Assembly: GCF_014202115.1 (NCBI RefSeq)
Contig: NZ_JACHFW010000007.1
Coordinates: 62,001-126,000 of the forward strand
Source of the DNA: Catenibacillus scindens
GTDB lineage: Bacteria; Bacillota; Clostridia; Lachnospirales; Lachnospiraceae
Direction of reading: 5' to 3'
DNA length: 64,000 nt
A program made the translations under genes and the position numbers. Below the pieces are notes generated by a model. The model saw nothing but the letters and a program-made list of their open reading frames with translations. It searched no databases and was not told where the DNA came from. This document shows, in pieces, positions 33,090 to 40,761 of this stretch. Each line of letters starts with the position of its first letter. Position 1 is the first letter of the stretch.

Positions 33090-34727
33090 TCAGTAAGCTG
33101 CTGATTTACGGACATGATGTTCATATTTCCCCGCTTTTCCCCCAAAAAATATGGGACTAAAAGTAAAATCCGCGCAGAAAGAAATTCCAAACACACTGTC
33201 CGCCACGGAGAAATTTTCTCCACCAGCCTCCAAATGGGTATTAGCCTCTATAAGATTCATCAAACGGATATATTTCTTCTCCTTAGATACGCCCAACAAA
33301 AACAGTCTGAGATAGTCTTCATAGCTTAACCCTTTCTCCTCCCCATTTTCTCCGGCGTATCCGGAAAGCTGGGAAGAACCGATGTGTGAAAGCTGATTCA
33401 AGGATAAAGTCCAGGTTGCGTCATTCTTCATGAAAGGAACCTTTTTCCCTTCCAAAAGACTTCGACAATCAATCAGCGCCTCGCCGTAGGCCCAGGCTGC
33501 CAGTATAAGCATATAGATCAGTTGTTCCAGAAAGGGCATCATCACCGCCGTGGACAATGCTGCGGCTGCCCCATGAGCTGCGGCAGATTTTGCCGGACTT
33601 TGCATCAGATAAGCCATATTCATTACCATGCGGATCAGCGAGATTCGGTTGACAATGTTTTGCAGATTTCCCCCATCACTGGCTTTTCCGCATATGATAT
33701 ATTCCACCTCATATTCAAGAGCGCTGACTCCTGTCAGGCACACGCGCTCCTGATTCTGGCGTTCCTCACCGGAACTATCAAAGCATATCCCTGAAACTTT
33801 ATCCGGAACAGATACATTTTTAAATGCATGGAGAATGTAACAATCCACCAAAAATTCCTGACTTACACTTTTGATTGATGAGATAAGGTTCCCGGAACTG
33901 TTCTCCATCTGATCCGCAACATCCCTGTACTCCATAAATCCCCGGATCTGTCCCTCATCGTTTTCCGCCGGTGTGATCTGGGACAACTCAGAAGTATCCA
34001 GAACTGCACTTGAAACATTTCCTCCCATAACCAGGTTTAATATGGGATATTTTAACATATTGCTTATATTCTCTCTTGGATCTTCCACTTCAATAATTTC
34101 CTCTTTCTGGGAGGAGGTGTCCTGTAAACCGTTCCCCTCACTGTCTGCATTTTTAGCCTCTTGCTCAGCCTTCGCCTTATTAATCTGTGCCTCACGTCCA
34201 AGCTGATCCATATCCGAAGCAATCTGACGCTGATCTTCCTGGACATCGGTCAAAGAAATACCTGTAATCCGGTTCAAGATCTCCTGCCCGTATTCCGCCC
34301 CCTGAGAAATCGTCATATAATCGCTGATCTGTTTTTCCAGATATCTGAAATCCTCATAGGCCAGAGATATTTCTCCGTCGATAGCCACTGCCTCCAGTTG
34401 AGGAGAAAACCATCCTGCAGAAGAAGAGCTTTTTCCAACATCCTCCCCTCCACAGTTATCTTCAATAAACTGCTTCAAAAACAAAGTATCCAGCCCGTCT
34501 CTATCCACAAGGTACAGGCCATACCTGGCCTGTACCTGAGGCTGGTATTGGGATAAAAAGGCCTCACAGGCCACCGCGCAGGCGATTTCCGCTTCCATGC
34601 GCACCGCGCTGACCCGTACAGCTTCCAGAGCGGATAAAACTAACGAAAGGACTGTAAGGAAAATCATTGAAAACATAACAGTGGTGTAGGCTCCGACCCA
34701 GGAGATATAATTTTCTCCTTTTTTCAT
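33090..34727 (-). CDS. DUF5702 protein of the Tad locus
   Basis: The 545-residue protein has an N-terminal membrane segment (TTVMFSMIFLTVLSLVLSALEAVRV, in two parts) and a large extracytoplasmic part with a hydrophobic stretch near 395-425. DUF5702 proteins occur in Firmicute Tad pilus loci, where they may be large minor pilin or Tad-assembly components; the precise role is not known. AGGAGG precedes the ATG. It lies 14 bp after the Flp pilin gene. Confidence 0.78.
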   Translation of the reverse strand: MKKGENYISWVGAYTTVMFSMIFLTVLSLVLSALEAVRVSAVRMEAEIACAVACEAFLSQYQPQVQARYGLYLVDRDGLDTLFLKQFIEDNCGGEDVGKSSSSAGWFSPQLEAVAIDGEISLAYEDFRYLEKQISDYMTISQGAEYGQEILNRITGISLTDVQEDQRQIASDMDQLGREAQINKAKAEQEAKNADSEGNGLQDTSSQKEEIIEVEDPRENISNMLKYPILNLVMGGNVSSAVLDTSELSQITPAENDEGQIRGFMEYRDVADQMENSSGNLISSIKSVSQEFLVDCYILHAFKNVSVPDKVSGICFDSSGEERQNQERVCLTGVSALEYEVEYIICGKASDGGNLQNIVNRISLIRMVMNMAYLMQSPAKSAAAHGAAAALSTAVMMPFLEQLIYMLILAAWAYGEALIDCRSLLEGKKVPFMKNDATWTLSLNQLSHIGSSQLSGYAGENGEEKGLSYEDYLRLFLLGVSKEKKYIRLMNLIEANTHLEAGGENFSVADSVFGISFCADFTFSPIFFGGKAGKYEHHVRKSAAY

Positions 34728-34741
34728 CCACTGCCTCCTGT

Positions 34742-34912
34742 TTATACAGAGTTGCTCTGACTTGTGATCTTCTTAAAAATATTTTGAACAATAGCGGTCA
34801 ACTGCTCCTTAAAAATAAGCACCAGGCTGATGAGAACAACCAGAATCAGTATAATCTCCACTACGCCCACGGCCTCTTCGTCAAACCAAAAATTTTTCAG
34901 ATAATTTGCCAC
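34742..34912 (-). CDS. Flp1-type IVb pilin
   Basis: This 56-residue protein starts at a GTG with AGAGGTGA upstream. It reads as a short leader with acidic residues (WFDEEAVG), then VVEIILILVVLISLVLIFKEQ, the hydrophobic pilin helix with Glu near its start, and a short polar tail. Size and pattern fit Flp1 family pilins of Firmicutes. It lies between tadC and the DUF5702 gene, and two prepilin peptidases are in the same operon. Confidence 0.85.
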   Translation of the reverse strand: MANYLKNFWFDEEAVGVVEIILILVVLISLVLIFKEQLTAIVQNIFKKITSQSNSV

Positions 34913-34934
34913 TTTCTCACCTCTTTCACACTGT

Positions 34935-36386
34935 TTATAGATTCATGGACATAAACGCCGGGATCATAACAATAAACATGACAACTCCCAGCAAAATAAT
35001 CATTGGAAATAAAAGTTTTGTTCCCGCCTCCTCTCCCAGCCGTTTTGCCGATTCCTGCCGCATAACCACAGCCTCATCCTTGGCATCCGACAGCATTCTT
35101 CCCATACCTCTGGCACCAGTCTTTACACTCTGGATTAAAATCGAACTAAATCTCAGATACTGACTGAGTCCGCATCTGCGGCCGAAATTCTCATAGGCGG
35201 CTGTCTCGGTGACGCCATACTTCATCTCATTAGCAGCCATGATCATCTCTTCATAGACATACTTACGCGGCCCTCCTTCCTCAATAGTTTTATTGTAGTC
35301 GGATATTATCCGAGACCACACAGCTTTAGGCGTCATGCCTGTTTCCAAAAGCAGCACGACTTTATGGACAAACACGGGATATTCCAAAAATAATTCCTGA
35401 CTTCGTTTTTTCTGTGCTTTAAGGTAGCCTTCCCCTTCTCTGACAAACAATAGGACAACGATCATACATCCCGCGATCACTAAAGCTCCCGGCCCAAAAG
35501 AGGAACTCTGGGACCATGATACAGATTTACCGCCGATTTTCCGGGGCAATATCAGATAATTCTCAGAAATAGTACGATCTTCGGATATTGCCAGAGCTTC
35601 ATATATCTCCTCCCGGATTCCTTGTGCTGACTCCTGCTTCGCCGGATATACAGTGACATCCCGACGATACTCCCAGGATATGTCAAAATAAGTGCATACT
35701 GCTTTGATCTGGACTGTAAGCGGGGCTTTCAGCTCCTGATTTTTTACTGTACCATCCATACCGATAAGCAGATAATCGCTTGTTTCCCAGAACAATGTCA
35801 CAGAATATTCGGGGATTTCCGACATAAAATTCAGAGGACAGGTAATGCAGTTCAGATCCATATTTTCTCCGAGGACATGGGTGTCAATATAGATATGGCA
35901 TTGTTCCTGCAGCCAGGAGATTTCTTCTTCCGAAAGGCGCTTTTCACCCACAGTAACCTCTACCGGTATACTCTCTTCATCTATACTAGCCTCCAGTTCA
36001 AAACTTTTACTGCCGCCGCCAAGGGCATTGCGCTGGATTTTGTAATCGCCCTCCAGAAAATCATTGCCCTGTCCGGTAATACACAGGGCAATAGAAGCCG
36101 CATTGACCGTCAGAAGAAGGATCAGAGCATATGTAATATTTTTGAGATACTTTTCCTCCTGTATCTTTTCCGGGTCTGCCGCCGGATATAGCTGGCGGAT
36201 AAGATCCAGACGTTTTTGAGTGTGTCCCTTAACAAAATGTCTATACAGCCAGCAGGCAAAGGGATAAAAAAAATTGTTAAATCCTTTCATTTTATAAGTA
36301 TATTTCAATCTCTTCCTGTCATATCCGGAAAAGATAAGACTTGCACCTATAAGCACCGCGATCATTAAGAGACTGATATAAAGCAT
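34935..36386 (-). CDS. tadC: TadC-like type II secretion F protein with large extracytoplasmic insert
   Basis: The 483-residue protein has membrane segments at about 1-20, 80-102, 295-313 and 456-479. The cytoplasmic T2SSF domain (LFLEYPVFVHKVVLLLETGMTP) lies between the third and fourth. Unlike usual TadC proteins of about 300 residues it has some 190 extra residues between segments two and three, probably outside the membrane. The ATG at 36386 has AGGAGG. It follows tadB by 10 bp. Confidence 0.82.
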   Translation of the reverse strand: MLYISLLMIAVLIGASLIFSGYDRKRLKYTYKMKGFNNFFYPFACWLYRHFVKGHTQKRLDLIRQLYPAADPEKIQEEKYLKNITYALILLLTVNAASIALCITGQGNDFLEGDYKIQRNALGGGSKSFELEASIDEESIPVEVTVGEKRLSEEEISWLQEQCHIYIDTHVLGENMDLNCITCPLNFMSEIPEYSVTLFWETSDYLLIGMDGTVKNQELKAPLTVQIKAVCTYFDISWEYRRDVTVYPAKQESAQGIREEIYEALAISEDRTISENYLILPRKIGGKSVSWSQSSSFGPGALVIAGCMIVVLLFVREGEGYLKAQKKRSQELFLEYPVFVHKVVLLLETGMTPKAVWSRIISDYNKTIEEGGPRKYVYEEMIMAANEMKYGVTETAAYENFGRRCGLSQYLRFSSILIQSVKTGARGMGRMLSDAKDEAVVMRQESAKRLGEEAGTKLLFPMIILLGVVMFIVMIPAFMSMNL

Positions 36387-36396
36387 AACCACCTCC

Positions 36397-37182
36397 TCAC
36401 ACCTGGATATCCAGGATCTTCGTTCCCCAGAGTATAGCGCCGCCATATATGAACAGACAGATTGTCATGAAAAGAATGCCTGCTCCGTTTCCGTACAATA
36501 CATCCATAAAACCCGATGAAAAAACACGCATATAGAACATAACACCTAGAGGAATCATGACCATCAGCTTAAACTCGCCGCGTTTAGCGCTCAAAATGGT
36601 TCGGATCTGAGCTTCACTTTCGATTTTATTTTTTAGAGTTTCAACACTGTTTTTCATAATCTGGCTCATGCTCCCGCCGCTCCTTTTGGCAATGGAAATA
36701 ATCTGGGCAAAGCTTTCAATATCTTCCTGGTGGCTTCTTTTCGCAAAGTCCGCCATACATGCCTCAACAGTTATATTCATCCCCAGTTTCCGACGGATCT
36801 CATCAAACTCTCTGACAATATCATCATCCTTTTGAAAGGTTCTCAAAAGCTCCTGACCGGCCCGGACAAAAGCCTGCTCCAAGGTGCTGCCTGTGGACAC
36901 GAAAGAATACAGAAGAATCATCCCCTCTTTAAATTGCTGAGTCAGACAGTGTTTTCTTTGCCGTATACAGCGCTTTTTTTCCAAAAGGGCCATGACAGCC
37001 AACACCGGTATAAAGAGGACAAAGATATATGCAGAATCATAAAAGAGATAACCAACGATCAGAAACAGCACCGCTGTTTTCACACCGATAAAACACCATT
37101 CGCGCAGCGTCAGACGGTATCGGTTATAATCCAGGTTTTTGGAACCTTCCGTCCCCCTCCAGCTCAAACGAAAATGCTTCAA
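36397..37182 (-). CDS. tadB: TadB-like type II secretion F protein
   Basis: The 261-residue protein has two N-terminal membrane segments, the T2SSF cytoplasmic domain (FKEGMILLYSFVSTGSTLEQAF, IAKRSGGSMSQIM) and two C-terminal segments. With TadC it should form the inner-membrane platform turned by the TadA ATPase. The start is TTG with GGAGGGG upstream, just after the tadA stop. Confidence 0.87.
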   Translation of the reverse strand: MKHFRLSWRGTEGSKNLDYNRYRLTLREWCFIGVKTAVLFLIVGYLFYDSAYIFVLFIPVLAVMALLEKKRCIRQRKHCLTQQFKEGMILLYSFVSTGSTLEQAFVRAGQELLRTFQKDDDIVREFDEIRRKLGMNITVEACMADFAKRSHQEDIESFAQIISIAKRSGGSMSQIMKNSVETLKNKIESEAQIRTILSAKRGEFKLMVMIPLGVMFYMRVFSSGFMDVLYGNGAGILFMTICLFIYGGAILWGTKILDIQV

Positions 37183-37191
37183 ATGCCCCTC

Positions 37192-38475
37192 CTATTCCAC
37201 CGGAAGGCCGGCCGCCATAAGCTTCTGGACGTTCTTAAGATGATTGCCTGTAGATTTAAGGCGCCCCATCACTTTGGATGTATCCACCTTCCAAGGTTCC
37301 TTTCCTTTTGCGGCTACAGATCCATAAGTGGCTCCTTCCTTGACAACAGGCTCCTCCACAAAACGATACAACGGATTAAAAATAATCTCTCCATCCTCAT
37401 AGCCTTCAATCTCACAGACTTCCAGAACTTTCCGGGATTTATCCCGAAGTCTTCCAAGATGGATGACAATATCCAGCGAGGAAGCGATGTGCTGACGTAT
37501 GGCTTCCAGAGGGATATCTGTCCCCATGAGGACCATAGTCTCAAGGCGGGAAATCATATCCTCCACCGAATTGCTGTGACCTGTGGACAAACTGCCGTCG
37601 TGACCGGTATTCATGGCGGACAGCATATCTATGGCCTCCGGCCCCCGGATCTCTCCGACGATAATCCTATCCGGCCGCATTCGAAGGGACGAGCGTATCA
37701 GATCCCGTATAGACACTTCATTCTCCCCGTCGGCGTTGGCATTGCGCACCTCCAGACGGACCAAATTGTCAATGCCGTGGATCTGAAGCTCCGCCGAATC
37801 TTCAATAGTGATCACCCTCTGGTCGGAGGGAATGAAGCCGGCCAGGGCATTAAGCATCGTTGTCTTTCCGGAGCCTGTAGAACCGGAAATAAAAATGTTA
37901 TAGCCGGCGATGACCAGTTTTTCCAGAAAACGGGCAACTTCTCTGCTCAAAGCGCCCCAGCGCACCAGACGATCCATGGAGATAGCTTCCGCAGAAAATT
38001 TTCGTATAGTCAGTATGGGGCCATCAATGGCCACAGGCTTTAACACTACATTCACCCGCGAGCCGTCCTCCAGACGGGCGTCCACAATCGGGGATGCCTC
38101 ATTGACCTGGCGGTTGGATCTGGACACGATCTGCTGAATCACGTCCTCCAGCTTTTCTGTGGACTCAAACTTTTTATTCCAGGGATAAAGCTGTCCTCCT
38201 TTTTCATAGAAAATCGCGCCTCCGCCGTTGACCATGATTTCAGTGATCTCCTTGTCATCCAGAAGTTCCTGCAAAAGATCCAGCCGCCGTATAGCGTTAA
38301 ACAGCTCCTGTTTTAATGTCAGCCGGGTGACAATACTCATATAGGTCTCCTGACTCTTGCTTTGTATACGAGATTCAATAAGCTGCATAATCTCGTCATC
38401 CGTATACTGCTTTTCCGGAGGCATCGAGCCTATGATTTCACTTCTCAGGTCTTTTTTAATCTCATAATAATCCAT
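37192..38475 (-). CDS. tadA: TadA/CpaF-type pilus assembly ATPase
   Basis: The 427-residue ATPase has Walker A SGSTGSGKTTML, the Asp box ITIEDSAELQI, Walker B IIVGEIRGPEA and a His box LSTGHSNSVEDM, as in CpaF/TadA. It drives pilus assembly at the inner membrane. It overlaps the upstream TadZ-like gene by 14 bp and has a GGAGGG site. Confidence 0.94.
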   Translation of the reverse strand: MDYYEIKKDLRSEIIGSMPPEKQYTDDEIMQLIESRIQSKSQETYMSIVTRLTLKQELFNAIRRLDLLQELLDDKEITEIMVNGGGAIFYEKGGQLYPWNKKFESTEKLEDVIQQIVSRSNRQVNEASPIVDARLEDGSRVNVVLKPVAIDGPILTIRKFSAEAISMDRLVRWGALSREVARFLEKLVIAGYNIFISGSTGSGKTTMLNALAGFIPSDQRVITIEDSAELQIHGIDNLVRLEVRNANADGENEVSIRDLIRSSLRMRPDRIIVGEIRGPEAIDMLSAMNTGHDGSLSTGHSNSVEDMISRLETMVLMGTDIPLEAIRQHIASSLDIVIHLGRLRDKSRKVLEVCEIEGYEDGEIIFNPLYRFVEEPVVKEGATYGSVAAKGKEPWKVDTSKVMGRLKSTGNHLKNVQKLMAAGLPVE

Positions 38476-39487
38476 ATTGAACTCCCTCCAATAATACCGG
38501 TTCCACCTTTTGCGAAATTCCGTTTTTTCCCATAAACTCCAACATATTTTTCAGTTTCTCCCCTGTATTTTTGTCCCCGTCAACCTGTGGAATATAAATC
38601 TTTTCACACAAGTCCATCAGGCACAGGGGAGGAATACCATTTCCAAAATTTACAATAATTAAAAAATATCCGCCATGTTCCATCAGTTCCAGCAACCAGA
38701 AATACCACTCTTCATCCTGTATCTCCGAAAGGTCATAGGGACAGGATGCCGGAGGCAGTATATCCAAAAGCTCTTCATGATTTACATAACTTTTTACTAT
38801 GTCCACCATTTCAAACTTCTGGAAATGGTCTCCCCTGGCATCGGTACTTTTCTCAATCTCTTTGCCTGACATTCGTTTATCAAAATATTCTCTCAGCGCC
38901 AGGATGACCGGGGAAAGTCCCACGGGCTGAGTCTGATCCTGGATACTTTCTTCAAATGTAATATACAGTCTTGGTCTATCCCTATTTGTATGCCGGGCTT
39001 TCTCAATTGCAAAGGTGTTCTGAAGGCGCTTATGATCCGGTGAATATACACCGACCAGTTTTGTCTCTGCCTTCCGGGACGCTCCAGGGCGGATGAGAAG
39101 ATCGCCTTCCCTTCCGCAGAAATCCAAAAGACACTGATAAATGTGGGCGGCAGACTGATACTTATCTATAACGGCTACGGCCGCCTTGCCCGAAAACACC
39201 TCTTCAATGTCTGTTCTTTCCAACAGATTCCCTTCATCGAGAAAAATGACCCCGCAAAACTTTCGGTCATCCCGAAATTCTATAACTTGTATAAAATCTG
39301 AAAGACAGTTACATAACACCGAACTGACCATCAGCCATACTGGACGGTCCTCGGATTCGGTCATTTCAGACAGCCCGGTGTATGTCCGGACGACAAAGGG
39401 AGAATACTCCTGCCGCAGAATAAAACTGTTCAGCCGTTTTAAATAGACCGTATCCGGGTCACACAAATATAACACCAGGTTTTTCAA
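38462..39487 (-). CDS. TadZ/CpaE-like protein with degenerate ATPase motif
   Basis: The 341-residue protein lies where TadZ/CpaE stands in Tad loci. The N-terminal 130 residues look like an atypical receiver domain; the remainder could be a MinD/ParA-like fold, but the usual deviant Walker A is not seen: the place where it should be reads VYSPDHKRLQNTFAIEKA. It may thus localise the pilus machine without hydrolysing ATP. The start is TTG with GGAGGGG upstream. Assignment rests mainly on position. Confidence 0.6.
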   Translation of the reverse strand: MKNLVLYLCDPDTVYLKRLNSFILRQEYSPFVVRTYTGLSEMTESEDRPVWLMVSSVLCNCLSDFIQVIEFRDDRKFCGVIFLDEGNLLERTDIEEVFSGKAAVAVIDKYQSAAHIYQCLLDFCGREGDLLIRPGASRKAETKLVGVYSPDHKRLQNTFAIEKARHTNRDRPRLYITFEESIQDQTQPVGLSPVILALREYFDKRMSGKEIEKSTDARGDHFQKFEMVDIVKSYVNHEELLDILPPASCPYDLSEIQDEEWYFWLLELMEHGGYFLIIVNFGNGIPPLCLMDLCEKIYIPQVDGDKNTGEKLKNMLEFMGKNGISQKVEPVLLEGVQYGLL

Positions 39488-39514
39488 CCTCTCCCCTCCC
39501 TTCGGTCCGGAATA

Positions 39515-40036
39515 TCAGCCCCGCCACAGCCCAATATATAAACAGACGGCCAGGGCTATACATAATGTAAAATGAATGGTTTCACCTTGCACAGGATATT
39601 TTAGAGGATAATACGGTTTAATTCCGTGTTTCGACTTTATCTGAAGAAAATAGAAATAAAGATATGAAAGACGTTTAAAGAAATTCTGATGCTTTATCAT
39701 AACTGTAACAGAAAACGCCGCTCCGATCAAAAACGACGCGGCCAGGGAAAATAAACTGCCCCTTATGCCGGTAAAAGCACCTGCTGCCATAAAAAGTTTA
39801 ACGTCCCCGGCACCCAGCATAGAAAAACAATACAGGGGAAACAGTATCCCAAATAGCAGCAGACTGCCTGCCAGGGCGTCCAAAAAACCTTCCCTTCCAA
39901 AGCAGCCAAAGTTCAGGAGCAGTCCCGACGCTGCGGCGGCAACGGCGATCCCGTTGGACACCTTGTAGGAACACAGATCCATCCAGACTGCTGCCGATAA
40001 AAACAGGAACAAGACTCCATCCATAAATGTCTGCAA
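39515..40036 (-). CDS. prepilin peptidase, A24 family (TadV/CpaA)
   Basis: The membrane protein has A24 active-site aspartates in AAVWMDLCSYKVSN and in GAGDVKLFMA. It is the first gene of the Tad operon. A TTG at 40036 with GAGGTGAT upstream was chosen; an ATG six codons earlier (40054) has no ribosome site, and another ATG lies four codons later. Having this and the second copy at 31675-32112 in one operon suggests different substrates, Flp pilin and TadE-like proteins; that split is inference. Confidence 0.85.
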   Translation of the reverse strand: MQTFMDGVLFLFLSAAVWMDLCSYKVSNGIAVAAAASGLLLNFGCFGREGFLDALAGSLLLFGILFPLYCFSMLGAGDVKLFMAAGAFTGIRGSLFSLAASFLIGAAFSVTVMIKHQNFFKRLSYLYFYFLQIKSKHGIKPYYPLKYPVQGETIHFTLCIALAVCLYIGLWRG

Positions 40037-40141
40037 TCCATCACCTCTATTCATCTGAGTTATTTAATTGTTATAAATCTGGAATTTTATCTTTTGAGAT
40101 TATCTTTTGAAATGTATTGTCGATCTGTAATTTGTATCCTG

Positions 40142-40170
40142 ATTATATATCATACAAATTCCATTGTAAA
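40142..40170 (-). promoter_or_regulatory. promoter of the Tad operon
   Basis: On the minus strand TTTACA (40165-40170) and consensus TATAAT (40142-40147) are exactly 17 bp apart. Transcription would start near 40135, about 100 bp before the first gene. Confidence 0.75.
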
Positions 40171-40189
40171 CCCCCGAAAAGCAGAACAT

Positions 40190-40258
40190 TTCGACACCTT
40201 TCGATATAATCGGACGTTATCTTTCATATACATTCGCCCCCACGACAAAATTGTCGAA
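40190..40258. promoter_or_regulatory. two Spo0A-box-like heptamers upstream of the Tad promoter
   Basis: TGTCGAA, the core of the Spo0A box, occurs on the minus strand at 40190-40196 and on the plus strand at 40252-40258, the latter in a CGACAAAATTGTCG palindrome. A weaker TTGTCGAT lies at 40118-40125. The first is 20 bp upstream of the -35 box, a position fit for activation. Binding is inferred. Confidence 0.45.
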
Positions 40259-40270
40259 AACTTCTTCGAG

Positions 40271-40328
40271 TTCAGGACCCGCTCGCGGGTCTTGGTGCGG
40301 GATTCGGGTCAGCTTCATCTGACATCTT
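40271..40328 (+). repeat. dispersed repeat, GACCYGCTCGCGGGTCTTGG family, copy 1
   Basis: The unit reads from TTCAGGACCCGCTCGCGGG through TCTTGGTGCGGGATTCGGG to TCAGCTTCATCTGACATCTT. The copy at 56875-56931 differs at only a few positions. A more distant partial copy in reverse is near 59391-59416. Confidence 0.7.
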
Positions 40329-40364
40329 CCTTACCGAATCCCTGCGCATCCTAAGCGGAGCGTT

Positions 40365-40452
40365 TATCAGATGGGGATTAACTCCCGCCACTGATACAAG
40401 TTTGTTATACTCGCCGCCGACAGAGGCGGGAGTCTTCCCACATCTGATAAAC
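40365..40452. repeat. large hairpin element in the Tad/glgB gap
   Basis: TTTATCAGATG (40365) and CATCTGATAAA (ending about 40452) are inverted, with inner ACTCCCGCC and GGCGGGAGT also paired. The whole could fold as one long interrupted stem. It has no T-run and no ORF. It could be an RNA element or an inactive mobile repeat. Confidence 0.55.
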
Positions 40453-40505
40453 TGCCGCCTGGGATTACGCTTTTCTTCGCTTATTGCCTGGTGATTTACT
40501 TTCAG

Positions 40506-40572
40506 TCAAAGACCCCGCAGCAAGCTACGGGGCATCAAACTTGCAGCGCAGCAGAGCTGCGGGGTATTTGAC
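40506..40572. repeat. hairpin element GTCAAA-ACCCCGCAG
   Basis: GTCAAAGACCCCGCAG pairs with CTGCGGGGTATTTGAC over about 15 bp. The sequence is related to the interior of the repeat at 21871-21972. Confidence 0.55.
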
Positions 40573-40638
40573 CCTCGCGGCAGTCGCCAAATGGACATGC
40601 AAGCATGTCCGCTTGGCTCGTTGCCCGCGGGAATAAAT
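40571..40638 (+). repeat. dispersed repeat, CCTCGCGGCAGT family, copy 2
   Basis: ACCCTCGCGGCAGTCGCC, AAATGGACATGCAAGCATG, TCCGCTTGGCTCGTTGCC and GGAATAAA follow each other and match the reverse of 11561-11630. The unit itself folds as a hairpin around GGACATGCAAGCATGTCC. Confidence 0.65.
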
Positions 40639-40761
40639 GAGCGGGCTGCCCTTACACATGCAGATCCCGCTCATTCCTGATCGCTATTCTTTTATCATTT
40701 CTCTGATCTATTAGCCATGCCTCTTAAAATTCCCGCCGCTTACGCCGCTGAATGGTTATAG

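Larger units (their letters stand above)
40055..40761. other. 707-bp gene-free block of promoter, repeats and hairpins
   Basis: From left to right this gap holds the Tad leader and promoter, the Spo0A-like heptamers and four repeat or hairpin units described separately. A degenerate GCTGAATGGTTA half repeat stands at 40740-40759, next to the glgB stop. No ORF with a ribosome site was found. Confidence 0.6.

Noticed and set aside
36730-38043. 437-codon plus-strand open frame
   Set aside because: It is antisense to tadA/tadB, whose motifs are clear, and shows no protein family pattern.
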